This document shows positions 1-8,387 of a stretch of DNA of 64,000 nucleotides, one piece after another. Source of the DNA: Pararhizobium gei (lineage in GTDB: Bacteria; Pseudomonadota; Alphaproteobacteria; Rhizobiales; Rhizobiaceae); NCBI RefSeq assembly GCF_029223885.1, contig NZ_CP119409.1, positions 336,001 through 400,000 on the forward strand. The letters run 5' to 3'. Below the pieces are notes generated by a model. The model did no database searches and was not told the DNA's origin. It saw only the letters and a list, made by a program, of their open reading frames with translations. A program made the position numbers and the translations under genes. Every line of letters begins with the position of its first letter. Position 1 is the first letter of the stretch.

Positions 1-304
1 CAGACCGGCGTAGATAGCCTGTCTCCGGATCGCGCCAGACATGCTGGTCCTTCCGCCGCAATAGCGGCTCCGGCGGCTTCTTCTCGTCGGCAAAGAAGCC
101 GGAAAGGGTCGTTCCCAGCGCGTCGCAAAGGCGTGCCAGCAACTGCGCCGTGGGGCTCGCTTCGCCACGCTCAATGCGTGAAATCATCGCCCGGCTGACG
201 CCGGAGCGCACGGACAGGTCTTCCAGCGTCATTGCCTGCGCCTGTCTCATTGCTTTCACTTTCAGGGCGATCGCGCTATCCACGGGTTGCGTATGTTTAT
301 CCAT
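1..304 (-). CDS. XRE-family regulator with C-terminal cupin, partial (3' end outside window)
   Basis: Reading the minus strand from an ATG at 304 gives about 101 residues that run off the window edge. Residues about 10-65 are a helix-turn-helix of the XRE/Cro type, with the pattern MTLEDLSVRSGVSRAMISRIERGEASP. It is followed by a segment (LSGFFADEKKPPEPLLRRKD) typical of the linker and first strand of XRE-cupin regulators; the rest of the cupin would lie beyond position 1. Such proteins usually repress a neighbouring metabolic or transport gene and bind a small ligand through the cupin. It is divergent from lepA with a 142-bp gap. There is no clear Shine-Dalgarno at this ATG. The family call is secure; the target is unknown. 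Confidence 0.85.
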   Translation of the reverse strand, partial: MDKHTQPVDSAIALKVKAMRQAQAMTLEDLSVRSGVSRAMISRIERGEASPTAQLLARLCDALGTTLSGFFADEKKPPEPLLRRKDQHVWRDPETGYLRRS

Positions 305-446
305 TATATGAGAATGATTGATCCTTATAATGGAGTCAAGCGGCGCTAGCTCCCCGACGAGGTAGACTCTGATGGATTGCAGCTCGGGCAATTATAGTGA
401 AAAGAGCCTGCATTTCCTGCTTTGCGGCTGTTGAGCGCGCTGCTAT

Positions 447-2282
447 ATGCGGCGCATGAGCACAACACCTTCAAAGACGCCCCTGTCGCATATCCGCAAT
501 TTCTCGATCGTCGCCCACATCGACCATGGCAAGTCGACGCTGGCCGACCGGCTGATCCAGTCGACCGGCGGCCTTGCCGCGCGCGAAATGTCCGAGCAGG
601 TTCTCGACAACATGGACATCGAGAAGGAGCGCGGCATCACCATCAAGGCGCAGACCGTGCGCCTGCATTATGTCGCCAACAATGGCGAGACCTACGTTTT
701 GAACCTTATCGACACGCCCGGCCATGTCGACTTCGCCTACGAAGTATCGCGCTCGCTGTCGGCGTGCGAGGGGTCGCTGCTGGTGGTGGACGCGTCGCAG
801 GGCGTGGAAGCGCAAACGCTGGCCAACGTCTACCAAGCGATCGACAACAACCACGAGATCGTCACCGTTCTTAACAAGATCGACCTTCCGGCCGCCGAGC
901 CCGACCGCATTCGCGAGCAGATCGAAGAGGTTATCGGCATCGATGCCTCCCAGGCCGTACTGATTTCGGCAAAGACGGGCTTGGGTATTCCCGACGTTCT
1001 GGAAGCGATCGTGCATCAACTGCCGGCGCCGAAGAGCGAAGGCGGCGAGACCGCGCCGCTGAAGGCGCTCTTGGTCGACAGCTGGTACGACACCTATCTC
1101 GGCGTCATCGTTCTCGTGCGCATTCTGGATGGCGTGCTGAAAAAGGGCCAGACCGTGCGCATGATGGGTACGGATGCCAAATATCAGGTCGAACGCGTCG
1201 GCGTCATAACGCCGAAGATGGTCACCGTCGATGCGCTTGGGCCGGGCGAAATCGGTTTCATCACCGCCTCGATCAAGGAGGTGGCCGATACCCGTGTCGG
1301 CGACACGATCACCGAGGACAAGCGTCCGACCGCCAACATGCTGCCGGGCTTCAAGCCGGCGCAGCCGGTCGTGTTCTGCGGCCTGTTCCCGGTCGATGCC
1401 GCCGATTTCGAGGACCTGCGCGCTGCCATGGGCAAGCTGCGCCTCAACGATGCGTCGTTCTCGTTTGAAATGGAATCCTCGGCCGCTCTGGGCTTCGGTT
1501 TCCGCTGCGGCTTCCTCGGCCTGCTGCATCTCGAAATCGTCCAGGAACGCTTGGAGCGCGAATTCGACCTCGACCTGATCGCGACCGCCCCGTCCGTCGT
1601 CTACAAGCTGTTCATGACCGATGGCACCGAGCGCGAGCTGCACAACCCGGCCGACATGCCTGATGTCGTCAAGATCGCCGAAATCCACGAGCCCTGGATC
1701 CGCGCGACGATCCTGACGCCGGACGATTATCTCGGCGGTATCCTCAAACTCTGCCAGGACCGCCGCGGCATCCAGGTCGAACTGACCTATGTCGGCTCCC
1801 GCGCCATGCTGACCTACGACCTGCCGCTCAACGAAGTCGTGTTCGATTTCTACGACCGGCTGAAGTCGATTTCCAAGGGCTACGCCTCCTTCGACTACAC
1901 GATCACGCAGCATCAGGAAGGCCATCTTGTGAAGATGTCGATCCTCGTCAATGGCGAGCCGGTCGATGCGCTCTCGATGATGGTCCATCGCATGGCGGCC
2001 GAAAAGCGTGGCCGCGACATGTGCGAGAAGCTCAAGGAGCTGATCCCCAAGCACATGTTCAAGATCCCGATCCAGGCCGCCATCGGCGGCAACGTGATTG
2101 CCCGCGAGACCATCTCAGCGCTGCGCAAGGACGTGACCGCCAAGTGCTACGGCGGCGACGCCACGCGCAAACGCAAGCTGCTCGACAAGCAGAAGGCCGG
2201 CAAGAAGCGCATGCGCCAGTTCGGCAAGGTGGAGATTCCGCAGGAAGCGTTTATCGCAGCGCTCAAGATGGGCGACGAGTGA
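447..2282 (+). CDS. lepA: Elongation factor 4 (LepA), back-translocating ribosomal GTPase
   Basis: LepA is a ribosome-associated GTPase thought to remodel stalled or mistranslocated ribosomes. The 611-residue product has the G1 loop AHIDHGKST (about 23-31), the G3 motif DTPGH (89-93) and NKID (about 143-146). EF-G-like domains II and III/V follow, then the LepA-specific C-terminal domain ending in [16 protein letters not shown]. Length matches the family (about 600 aa). Two in-frame ATGs are possible, at 447 and 456. The second (MSTTPSK) gives a length closer to relatives, and neither has a strong ribosome binding site. The gene appears to stand alone, with 287 bp of non-coding DNA downstream. 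Confidence 0.97.
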   Translation: MRRMSTTPSKTPLSHIRNFSIVAHIDHGKSTLADRLIQSTGGLAAREMSEQVLDNMDIEKERGITIKAQTVRLHYVANNGETYVLNLIDTPGHVDFAYEVSRSLSACEGSLLVVDASQGVEAQTLANVYQAIDNNHEIVTVLNKIDLPAAEPDRIREQIEEVIGIDASQAVLISAKTGLGIPDVLEAIVHQLPAPKSEGGETAPLKALLVDSWYDTYLGVIVLVRILDGVLKKGQTVRMMGTDAKYQVERVGVITPKMVTVDALGPGEIGFITASIKEVADTRVGDTITEDKRPTANMLPGFKPAQPVVFCGLFPVDAADFEDLRAAMGKLRLNDASFSFEMESSAALGFGFRCGFLGLLHLEIVQERLEREFDLDLIATAPSVVYKLFMTDGTERELHNPADMPDVVKIAEIHEPWIRATILTPDDYLGGILKLCQDRRGIQVELTYVGSRAMLTYDLPLNEVVFDFYDRLKSISKGYASFDYTITQHQEGHLVKMSILVNGEPVDALSMMVHRMAAEKRGRDMCEKLKELIPKHMFKIPIQAAIGGNVIARETISALRKDVTAKCYGGDATRKRKLLDKQKAGKKRMRQFGKVEIPQEAFIAALKMGDE

Positions 2283-2569
2283 TCATGTCTGCCAAGAGAA
2301 TCCGCGTACACGACGCGCATTCCCTTGGAAATCGCCATTTCCCAACTTGTCGTTGGTCAGCGACTTTGTTCTCTTGTTTAAAAGGAACGTCTCTGGCGAA
2401 TCGAGAATGCCAAAGCCACCCTACTTGATGTCCTGTCAAAGTTGCCGGTAACAGGCTGGTCACTTTCGTTGAAAAGCATCCACAACTTGAACTCCGGATT
2501 TCTCTCCATTACACCTTGATCGGCGCGGGCCCGGAGGGTGGACTGCGGGAGCGATGAAAGGTGTCTGCA
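2283..2569. other. Intergenic region lepA to YegP-like gene
   Basis: These 287 bp hold no convincing gene. No strong intrinsic terminator follows lepA. The last bases carry an AAAGG Shine-Dalgarno (about 2557-2562) for the ATG at 2570. The AT-richer part around 2360-2480 is the likely place for the promoter of the downstream gene, but no clean -35/-10 pair was seen. Confidence 0.4.
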
Positions 2570-2944
2570 ATGCACAAGTTCAAGATTGTGAAAGCCGCGA
2601 ACGACCAGTTCCGTGTTCAGTTCCTGTACAATTCAGAGGTGATGGTCTGGTCCGAAAATTATGCATCCAAGGCAAGCGCCAAGAACTGCATTGAATCGAT
2701 CAAAAAAAATGCGCCTGACGCCTCTACCGTCGATTTGTCGAAGGGTGAAAGCGGCTCAGGCTACCGCTTCGAGATTGTCGAAAACAAGGACGGGCAGCAT
2801 TTCGTACGCTTCAAGGCTTCGAATGGCGAACCCATGGTTCATTCTGAATCATATGCCTCGAAAGCCAGCGCCAAGAACTGCATCGAATCGGTAAAGAAGA
2901 ACGGTCCGGACGCCTCTGTCGAAGACGAAACTGTCAGCGTCTGA
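2570..2944 (+). CDS. YegP family protein (DUF1508), two tandem repeats
   Basis: A 124-residue protein made of two copies of the DUF1508 unit. The first (about 1-55) contains VWSENYASKASAKNCIESIK and the second (about 64-118) VHSESYASKASAKNCIESVK. This two-copy arrangement is the standard YegP form, a small beta-alpha protein of unknown function found across bacteria. The ATG at 2570 is preferred over a GTG at 2561 because AAAGG sits seven bases upstream of the ATG. It is short, cytosolic and has no signal peptide. It stands alone, with non-coding DNA on both sides. Confidence 0.88.
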   Translation: MHKFKIVKAANDQFRVQFLYNSEVMVWSENYASKASAKNCIESIKKNAPDASTVDLSKGESGSGYRFEIVENKDGQHFVRFKASNGEPMVHSESYASKASAKNCIESVKKNGPDASVEDETVSV

Positions 2945-3106
2945 GCGCTTATTCGTAAGCGGCACATCGCTTGATGACGTTTCAACCGACCAGAGAACCT
3001 TCCGCATCCCTGCGGTGAACCCGGCGGCAGCCTCTGCTTCCGGCGGGTTCACAGGGACTGCCAAGCGATACCGCGTATCGCCGAAAGCAGCGGATAGGCG
3101 CCCTGT

Positions 3107-4723
3107 TCACGAGGGGGCGCGGTATCCGGAAAGCATTCTTTTGAAAAACAGCATCAGTTCGCGCCTCTTTGCCTTCAGGTGAAACCAACGTTGCCTGCTC
3201 TGGAGTTGTTTGAACGCAGCGGCGTCATGCTCGTTGCCCGGGGCTATTTCTGAAAGGACCAGCGCCGATTGAAGAGCCTCCGCAATTCGGCCGGCCTGGG
3301 CGAGATAAATCCGCCTCCGCCGATGGACGGCGGGATTGTCCGGAGCCGACAGGACGGCGAGATTTAACGTCTCTATGGCTTTGGGCAGGTCGCCGCCTGT
3401 GGCGTGCAAATGTGCTAGCTGGAGAATATCGGACGTGCCGGCCTGGGGATTGTCAACGACCTCCGCAGCAGCCACCCTCGCTTCGGAGAGCCGGCGCAAT
3501 GCCTCAAGACAGTCGCGTCGCCGCCGCATGGCCAAAAGATTACGGTCCTGTTCCAACACGATATCGAGGTGAAGAAGCGCATCGGCATAGGCCTGCTTGG
3601 CCATCAGAATGGACGCCAGATGCAGACGATCGGACATATTGGCGGCCTGTGTCTCGACAAGAGCAAGACCATCTCGCAAAGCGTCGTCAAAGCGCCTGAT
3701 CTTCTCCAGTGCATTGCGACGGGTTCTGAGCAGTCCAATGCTGCCCGGGGAGATCTGAAGCCCCGCATCCGCCGCATCAACGGCACTCTCCAGCCGGTCC
3801 AGTCTGACCGACAGACTGGCGATCCGATGGAACAGCGAGGCGGAGCCGCCGCGCCCGTCAATTGTTTTTCGGGTAAGTTCCAGCGCCTCTTCCAGTTTTC
3901 CAGCCGCAATCAGCACGGATCCCTGATGGTAGAGAAGGTCTGTCCGGTCTCCTCCCACGGTGAGAGCAAGCTCCGACAGGCGCATGGCCCTTTCGATCCG
4001 TTGCCTTGCAAGGTTCCACTTGGACATCTCGTTGAGTATAACGACGGAGTGTCGTTTCGATGCCCTCGACCAAAGCCGCGGCGGCGCCGGCTGGCCCTCA
4101 AGGGCGGCAAGAACATAAGATTTCAATTGCCCGGTATCGGACATGGCTTCGGCGCTGGGATGGCCCGAGAACGGAAATGCCGTGTAGAACCCCTCTGGAA
4201 AGGCGGGCCGGACTTCCATATCGATATAGGCAAGATCGGATTTGACATTTGGATCGAAGACCACCCGCGGCCGGACAGCTGGGTCGGCGACCGACGAGAG
4301 GATCTGGTGCTGTTGCTGGGACATGCTCACAAAGCGGGCAAATTCTGGCAACATGAAGCGGGGATCGACGGAATTTCTCGGAGAAATCGCGATGGGCTGC
4401 GCGCCGATTGCCGAGGCGAAGTACAAGGCGGCGTACCCCCCCATGCTTGCACCATAGGTGAAGCATGCGTTGAATTCGCTCCGCAACGGCATCACGATCT
4501 CGGCAAGCTGCTCTGGACTGAGGTCACGGTACCAGTTGTCGGCCCGCTTCTTGACCGCGATGACAGAGCAACCGTTTTTCTCCAGGAAAGCCTGGCCGAA
4601 ACCGGCTGACGAGGGATCGTTGTCTCCAAAAGACGAAAACGCGATGACGAGGCATCGGGGGGCGTCACGAAAATTGCCCGCTTCGATGACTGTCATGCCA
4701 TTCTCGAAAAGTATAGTCCCCAT
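3107..4723 (-). CDS. Alpha/beta-hydrolase-like domain fused to TPR repeats
   Basis: A 538-residue protein in two parts. Residues about 1-215 look like an alpha/beta-hydrolase fold, with a nucleophile elbow GASMGGYAALYFAS near residue 92 and a late histidine in FPFSGHPSAEAM. Residues about 245-520 are helical tetratricopeptide-like repeats (for example ADALLHLDIVLEQDRN and KAIETLNLAVLSAPDNP). There is no signal peptide or membrane segment. It starts 7 bp after the stop of the pentapeptide-repeat gene on the same strand, so the two are probably co-transcribed. Comparable hydrolase-TPR proteins occur in polysaccharide and surface loci, but no such genes are adjacent. Substrate unknown; the domain calls come from motif reading. 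Confidence 0.72.
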   Translation of the reverse strand: MGTILFENGMTVIEAGNFRDAPRCLVIAFSSFGDNDPSSAGFGQAFLEKNGCSVIAVKKRADNWYRDLSPEQLAEIVMPLRSEFNACFTYGASMGGYAALYFASAIGAQPIAISPRNSVDPRFMLPEFARFVSMSQQQHQILSSVADPAVRPRVVFDPNVKSDLAYIDMEVRPAFPEGFYTAFPFSGHPSAEAMSDTGQLKSYVLAALEGQPAPPRLWSRASKRHSVVILNEMSKWNLARQRIERAMRLSELALTVGGDRTDLLYHQGSVLIAAGKLEEALELTRKTIDGRGGSASLFHRIASLSVRLDRLESAVDAADAGLQISPGSIGLLRTRRNALEKIRRFDDALRDGLALVETQAANMSDRLHLASILMAKQAYADALLHLDIVLEQDRNLLAMRRRRDCLEALRRLSEARVAAAEVVDNPQAGTSDILQLAHLHATGGDLPKAIETLNLAVLSAPDNPAVHRRRRIYLAQAGRIAEALQSALVLSEIAPGNEHDAAAFKQLQSRQRWFHLKAKRRELMLFFKRMLSGYRAPS

Positions 4724-4730
4724 GGCCGCT

Positions 4731-5465
4731 TCAGTCCGACGGGCACGGCCAGGTCGAGGGAGCGGTCAGCCCGTCCGGCAGTTTCGTCTTGTCATCGCCG
4801 CAGGCAAGATCAATCTGCTGCTGCTGAAGACCTTCTGATTTCGACAGGTCCAGGCCCTCGATATGTGTCAGGAACAGGAAAGCTTGATCCAGAAGGATCG
4901 GCTTTTCGAATGTCGCGCCGGCAAGATTGGCGCGGGACAGGTTGGCCAGTGTGAAGCGGGCGCCGCTGATAACGGCATCTTTAAAATTGGCGCGCCCCAG
5001 TTCGGCCTTCTCGAAATCGGCACCGCTTAGCTGCGCGCCATTGAAATCGGCGCGCTGCAGCTCCGCGCTGGCAAAGGATGCGCCACTTGCAGAGATCTCG
5101 GCAAAACTTGAACGATAGGCTTCGATGCGCGAAAAATTGGCTTTTTCCGCCGTGGCGCCGTTCAGCCAGGTGCGGACAAGCGTGGCCTTTTCGAGGTTTG
5201 CAGCGCTCACATCAGAATTGCTGAGATCGGTCAGGGAAAGGTCTGCACCGCCAAGATTGGCCCCTTTCAGATCGCTCGCCTGCAGCATCAGATGCTTCTT
5301 GGAGCATTCGCTCCAGTCGAGGCCGGGTGCCGGCATCTCGTCGCAACTGGCGGCCGTGCCTGATTGGGGAAAGGCAAGCATGGCAAAAAGCACGAGAGAA
5401 GCAAGGTGCAAACCAGCAATCGCTGTGTTTGTGGCGCCGAATGTTCGACTGATAAGCTTGCTCAT
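4731..5465 (-). CDS. Secreted pentapeptide-repeat protein
   Basis: A 244-residue protein with an N-terminal signal-like hydrophobic stretch (about 17-38, ending GTAAS). From about 60 to 195 it has repeated A(D/N)LxX units such as KGANLGGADLSLTDLSNSD, which form a right-handed quadrilateral beta-helix. Cysteines occur early (SCDEMP, WSECS) and late (LACGDD, WPCPSD), consistent with disulfides outside the cytoplasm. A good Shine-Dalgarno (GGAGG, seven bases away) supports the start. It is the first gene of a two-gene unit with the hydrolase-TPR protein. Pentapeptide-repeat proteins vary widely in role, and this one cannot be assigned a function. Confidence 0.8.
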   Translation of the reverse strand: MSKLISRTFGATNTAIAGLHLASLVLFAMLAFPQSGTAASCDEMPAPGLDWSECSKKHLMLQASDLKGANLGGADLSLTDLSNSDVSAANLEKATLVRTWLNGATAEKANFSRIEAYRSSFAEISASGASFASAELQRADFNGAQLSGADFEKAELGRANFKDAVISGARFTLANLSRANLAGATFEKPILLDQAFLFLTHIEGLDLSKSEGLQQQQIDLACGDDKTKLPDGLTAPSTWPCPSD

Positions 5466-5571
5466 CCGATCCTCCGTTCCAAATTGCCTCTGCCCGCCAT
5501 CCTCAGCGCCTGCAGCAATCTTGCTCTTACCTGAGATAGTGCGGCTTGTATGCGTGGCAAACGCAAATGGG

Positions 5572-6324
5572 TCACGCTACGGCGCTTATTTCATCGAAGC
5601 CGCGGCTGTCGGTACGAGCGCCTGTTCTGATCGTTTTGACCCAGGCGCGGGCCAGCGCCAGGCCGGCCTCTTCGGCCCTGTCGGCATGCCGGGCAGCGTG
5701 CCGGTCATAGTTGTCGAGCCAAGCCGGATCGAGACGGAGGATCTGGTCTCGAAAAACCCGGTTCCAGTCTTCAACAACACGTTTACCGGCTTCGAAATGG
5801 AACTGCATGCCATAGGCGGCGCGGCCGATGCGGAAAGCCTGGTTTTCGACGGCTGGACCGGTCGCAAGCAGGGTGGCGTTTTCCGGCAAGGTGAACGTGT
5901 CGGAATGCCATTGGAAAATCGGAAATGCCGCGCTGGCGGCACCAAGTACCGGATCGCCCCTTCCGGCATCGCTCAATTTCACCTCATGCCAGCCGAATTC
6001 CGCGTTGTGCCCGATGATGTTGCGCGCGCCGTGACCGCGCGCAAGAAGCTGACTGCCGAGACAGATGCCGAGCACCGACTTGTCGGCCTCGCAAAAGGCG
6101 CGCATCAGGGCTGCAAGGTCCGGAAGATAGGGATGAATGTCGTCATCAATGGCGCTTTGCTCTCCGCCGAAGACGACCAGCGCATCATGATCCCAGACGG
6201 AAGACGGCAGCATCTCGCCCTTAAACGGCTGACGCAAGTCGATCTCCGCATTGGTCTCCGACAAAGCCACGCCCACTTGTCCGAGGTCGGAGTGCTCCAT
6301 GTTTTCAACGATCAGAACACGCAT
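5572..6324 (-). CDS. Class I glutamine amidotransferase (GMP synthase-like)
   Basis: A stand-alone glutaminase-type amidotransferase. The nucleophile elbow is GICLGSQLLA (Cys near residue 85). The catalytic His-Glu pair is in MQFHFE, and FQWHSDTF is typical of the GATase1 group related to the GuaA glutaminase domain. The start at 6324 (MRVLIVENMEHSD) is preferred over an upstream ATG at 6366 because GGAGA lies five bases before it, while the upstream ATG has no ribosome binding site. Length is 250 aa. Relatives act on gamma-glutamyl compounds or amidate small molecules. No partner synthetase is adjacent, so the substrate is open. Confidence 0.85.
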   Translation of the reverse strand: MRVLIVENMEHSDLGQVGVALSETNAEIDLRQPFKGEMLPSSVWDHDALVVFGGEQSAIDDDIHPYLPDLAALMRAFCEADKSVLGICLGSQLLARGHGARNIIGHNAEFGWHEVKLSDAGRGDPVLGAASAAFPIFQWHSDTFTLPENATLLATGPAVENQAFRIGRAAYGMQFHFEAGKRVVEDWNRVFRDQILRLDPAWLDNYDRHAARHADRAEEAGLALARAWVKTIRTGARTDSRGFDEISAVA

Positions 6325-6511
6325 GATGTCTCCGCTGCGCACTGGTGCCTGCATCAGCGTTGACATGACGGAGCCGGGCGTTCAAGTGCCTTGGAACGGA
6401 TTTCGCCTTGGTACCCGCTGCAGGATCGTCTCAAAGCCTTGACCTTTTGCCCCGAAAGTAGCATTTGACCCGCTTGGTCGCGCTCCAGGAGCGCCAGACA
6501 GCGGAAAAACC

Positions 6512-6931
6512 ATGAGTAAACCCACAACTTCCGCCCCCTCGCAACGCATGCTGAGGGTCGGTGAACAGGTACGCGCAGCCCTCACACAGGTGTTGCAGCG
6601 CGACGAGGTGCGCGATCCCTTGATCGAGACAACGGTTATTTCGATTTCCGAGGTGCGCATGTCGCCCGACCTGAAGATCGCCACGGCCTATGTCGCGCCG
6701 CTCGGTGTTGCCGATCACGTGGAGATTATCGAGGCGCTGAACAGGAACGCGAAATATATCCGCGGCCGGCTGACACCGCAGCTCCGGCAGATGAAGTACA
6801 TGCCGGAAGTCCGCTTCCGCGACGACACCAGCTTCGACAACTACAAGAAGATCGACGAGATTCTGAAGTCGCCGGAAGTTGTGCGTGACCTGAAGCACGA
6901 AGACGGCCCGAACGATAAAAACGGGGCGTGA
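6512..6931 (+). CDS. rbfA: 30S ribosome-binding factor A
   Basis: RbfA binds the immature 30S subunit and helps process the 5' end of 16S rRNA, including during cold adaptation. The 139-residue protein has the single KH-like fold. Family marks are [22 protein letters not shown] near the N-terminus, [11 protein letters not shown] in the middle and [10 protein letters not shown] near residue 110. It opens the translation block that continues through truB, rpsO and pnp. In most alphaproteobacteria infB lies directly upstream; here the upstream neighbour is an opposite-strand amidotransferase. The stop overlaps the next start by one base (TGATG). Confidence 0.96.
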   Translation: MSKPTTSAPSQRMLRVGEQVRAALTQVLQRDEVRDPLIETTVISISEVRMSPDLKIATAYVAPLGVADHVEIIEALNRNAKYIRGRLTPQLRQMKYMPEVRFRDDTSFDNYKKIDEILKSPEVVRDLKHEDGPNDKNGA

Positions 6932-7386
6932 TGGCAAAGCATATCACGCTGGACGAATTGAACGGCTGGACCTTCGACCAGCGCCAGACTTTCTATCGCA
7001 ATGGCCTCGCGCGCTTCGACAATGCCGAGGCGGTGCGCCTGGTGGAAATGATGGTTGCCTCCGGTTTGCCATTTCGCCGCGGCAAGGACATCGCCCATGG
7101 CGATCGCGAAATGAAGGCATTGGAGGCCATCATCTATTCGCCCTACAATGAAAGACTGCTGCTGGACGCCGCCGCTGCCGGTGCGCCGCCGCTTGGTGCC
7201 ATCGAGCCTCTGCTCATCGAGGAGCTTGGCGAAGACTACCGGGCCGGCAATGGAGCGACGATCGCCGCTGGCTATCTGATCGCACGGCGCCTCTATGCCC
7301 TTGGCTTCGAGAAGAGCAGCAGCCAGAAAATGCCCGACGGCAGCGTTGCCCGGACGGCTGCGACCTTTCGCCAAAAAAGAGCCTAG
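6931..7386 (+). CDS. Conserved-looking 151-aa protein between rbfA and truB, function unknown
   Basis: A soluble 151-residue protein with no signal peptide or membrane segment. It contains a charged helix-rich middle ([20 protein letters not shown]) and a conserved-looking stretch around [20 protein letters not shown]. The ATG at 6931 overlaps the rbfA stop by one base and the gene ends 2 bp before the truB ATG. It is therefore almost certainly translated with the operon, which makes it a real gene rather than a chance frame. I do not recognise the family. Its location suggests a link to ribosome or tRNA maturation, but this is inference from context only. Confidence 0.75.
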   Translation: MAKHITLDELNGWTFDQRQTFYRNGLARFDNAEAVRLVEMMVASGLPFRRGKDIAHGDREMKALEAIIYSPYNERLLLDAAAAGAPPLGAIEPLLIEELGEDYRAGNGATIAAGYLIARRLYALGFEKSSSQKMPDGSVARTAATFRQKRA

Positions 7387-7388
7387 AC

Positions 7389-8324
7389 ATGTCAAAACCC
7401 CGCAAACCCAAGGGCCGCCCGATCTCCGGCTGGCTGATCCTCGACAAGCCGCTGGATTTCGGCTCGACCGAGGCCGTGTCGAAGATCAAGTGGCTGTTCA
7501 AGGCGCAGAAGGCAGGCCATGCCGGAACGCTTGATCCCCTGGCATCGGGCATGCTTCCGATTGCGCTCGGCGATGCAACGAAAACCGTGCCTTATGTCAT
7601 GGACGGGCGCAAGATCTATGAATTTGCCGTCGCCTGGGGCGAGGAGCGCTCGACCGACGATCTGGAAGGCGAGATCACGCAATCATCGTCGCAGCGCCCG
7701 TCAGAGGAGGAGATCCAGGCGCTGCTGCCGCGGTATACAGGTGTTATCAGTCAGGTGCCGCCGCAGTTTTCAGCTATCAAGATCGATGGCAATCGCGCCT
7801 ATGATCTGGCCCGCGCAGGCGAAACCATCGATATTCCGGCGCGCGAAGTCGAAGTTTTCCGCCTGTCTCTGCTCGGTTGCACGCCAAATCTTGCACATTT
7901 TGAAATCGAATGCGGCAAGGGCACCTATGTGCGGTCTCTCGCCCGCGACTTCGGCCGCGACCTCGGATGCTTCGGCCATATCGCCTCCCTGCGCCGCAGC
8001 TTCGTGGCTCCGTTTGCCGAGGATGCGATGGTGCCGCTTTCGGATCTCGTCGCACTGGAGAAAATCGAAAACGACGAGGAGCGGCTGGAAGCGCTCGATG
8101 CTTTCCTGATCGACACGGGCGAGGCCTTGTCCAATCTGCCGCATATCGCAATTACCGAGGATCAGGCGCACCGCTTGAAAATGGGAAATCCCATTATCCT
8201 TCGCGGTCGCGACGCACCCGCCGCCGAACCCGAAGCCTACGCGACCTCGCGCGGCAAGCTCGTCGCCATTGGCGAAATCGGTGAAGGCGAGTTTCGGCCG
8301 AAACGCGTTTTCCTTTCGGATTGA
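7389..8324 (+). CDS. truB: tRNA pseudouridine(55) synthase TruB
   Basis: TruB converts U55 in the T-loop of tRNAs to pseudouridine. The 311-residue protein has the catalytic-aspartate motif [15 protein letters not shown] at about residues 43-57. The family segment [22 protein letters not shown] (about 120-141) follows, with [15 protein letters not shown] near 175-190. A short C-terminal PUA-like part ends in RPKRVFLSD. It starts 2 bp after the preceding ORF and belongs to the rbfA operon. Confidence 0.97.
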   Translation: MSKPRKPKGRPISGWLILDKPLDFGSTEAVSKIKWLFKAQKAGHAGTLDPLASGMLPIALGDATKTVPYVMDGRKIYEFAVAWGEERSTDDLEGEITQSSSQRPSEEEIQALLPRYTGVISQVPPQFSAIKIDGNRAYDLARAGETIDIPAREVEVFRLSLLGCTPNLAHFEIECGKGTYVRSLARDFGRDLGCFGHIASLRRSFVAPFAEDAMVPLSDLVALEKIENDEERLEALDAFLIDTGEALSNLPHIAITEDQAHRLKMGNPIILRGRDAPAAEPEAYATSRGKLVAIGEIGEGEFRPKRVFLSD

Positions 8325-8387
8325 AAACCCCGAGGATGCTTCTGTCCCGTGCCATGGCATCGGTTGCCTTCCGCGTGTTGCTGACGC

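Noticed and set aside
377..398. TTGCAG and TATAGT upstream of lepA as a promoter
   Set aside because: The spacing of 10 bp is too short for sigma-70.
471..2054. A 527-codon open frame antisense to lepA
   Set aside because: Shadow of lepA with the same antisense composition; no ribosome binding site or domain.
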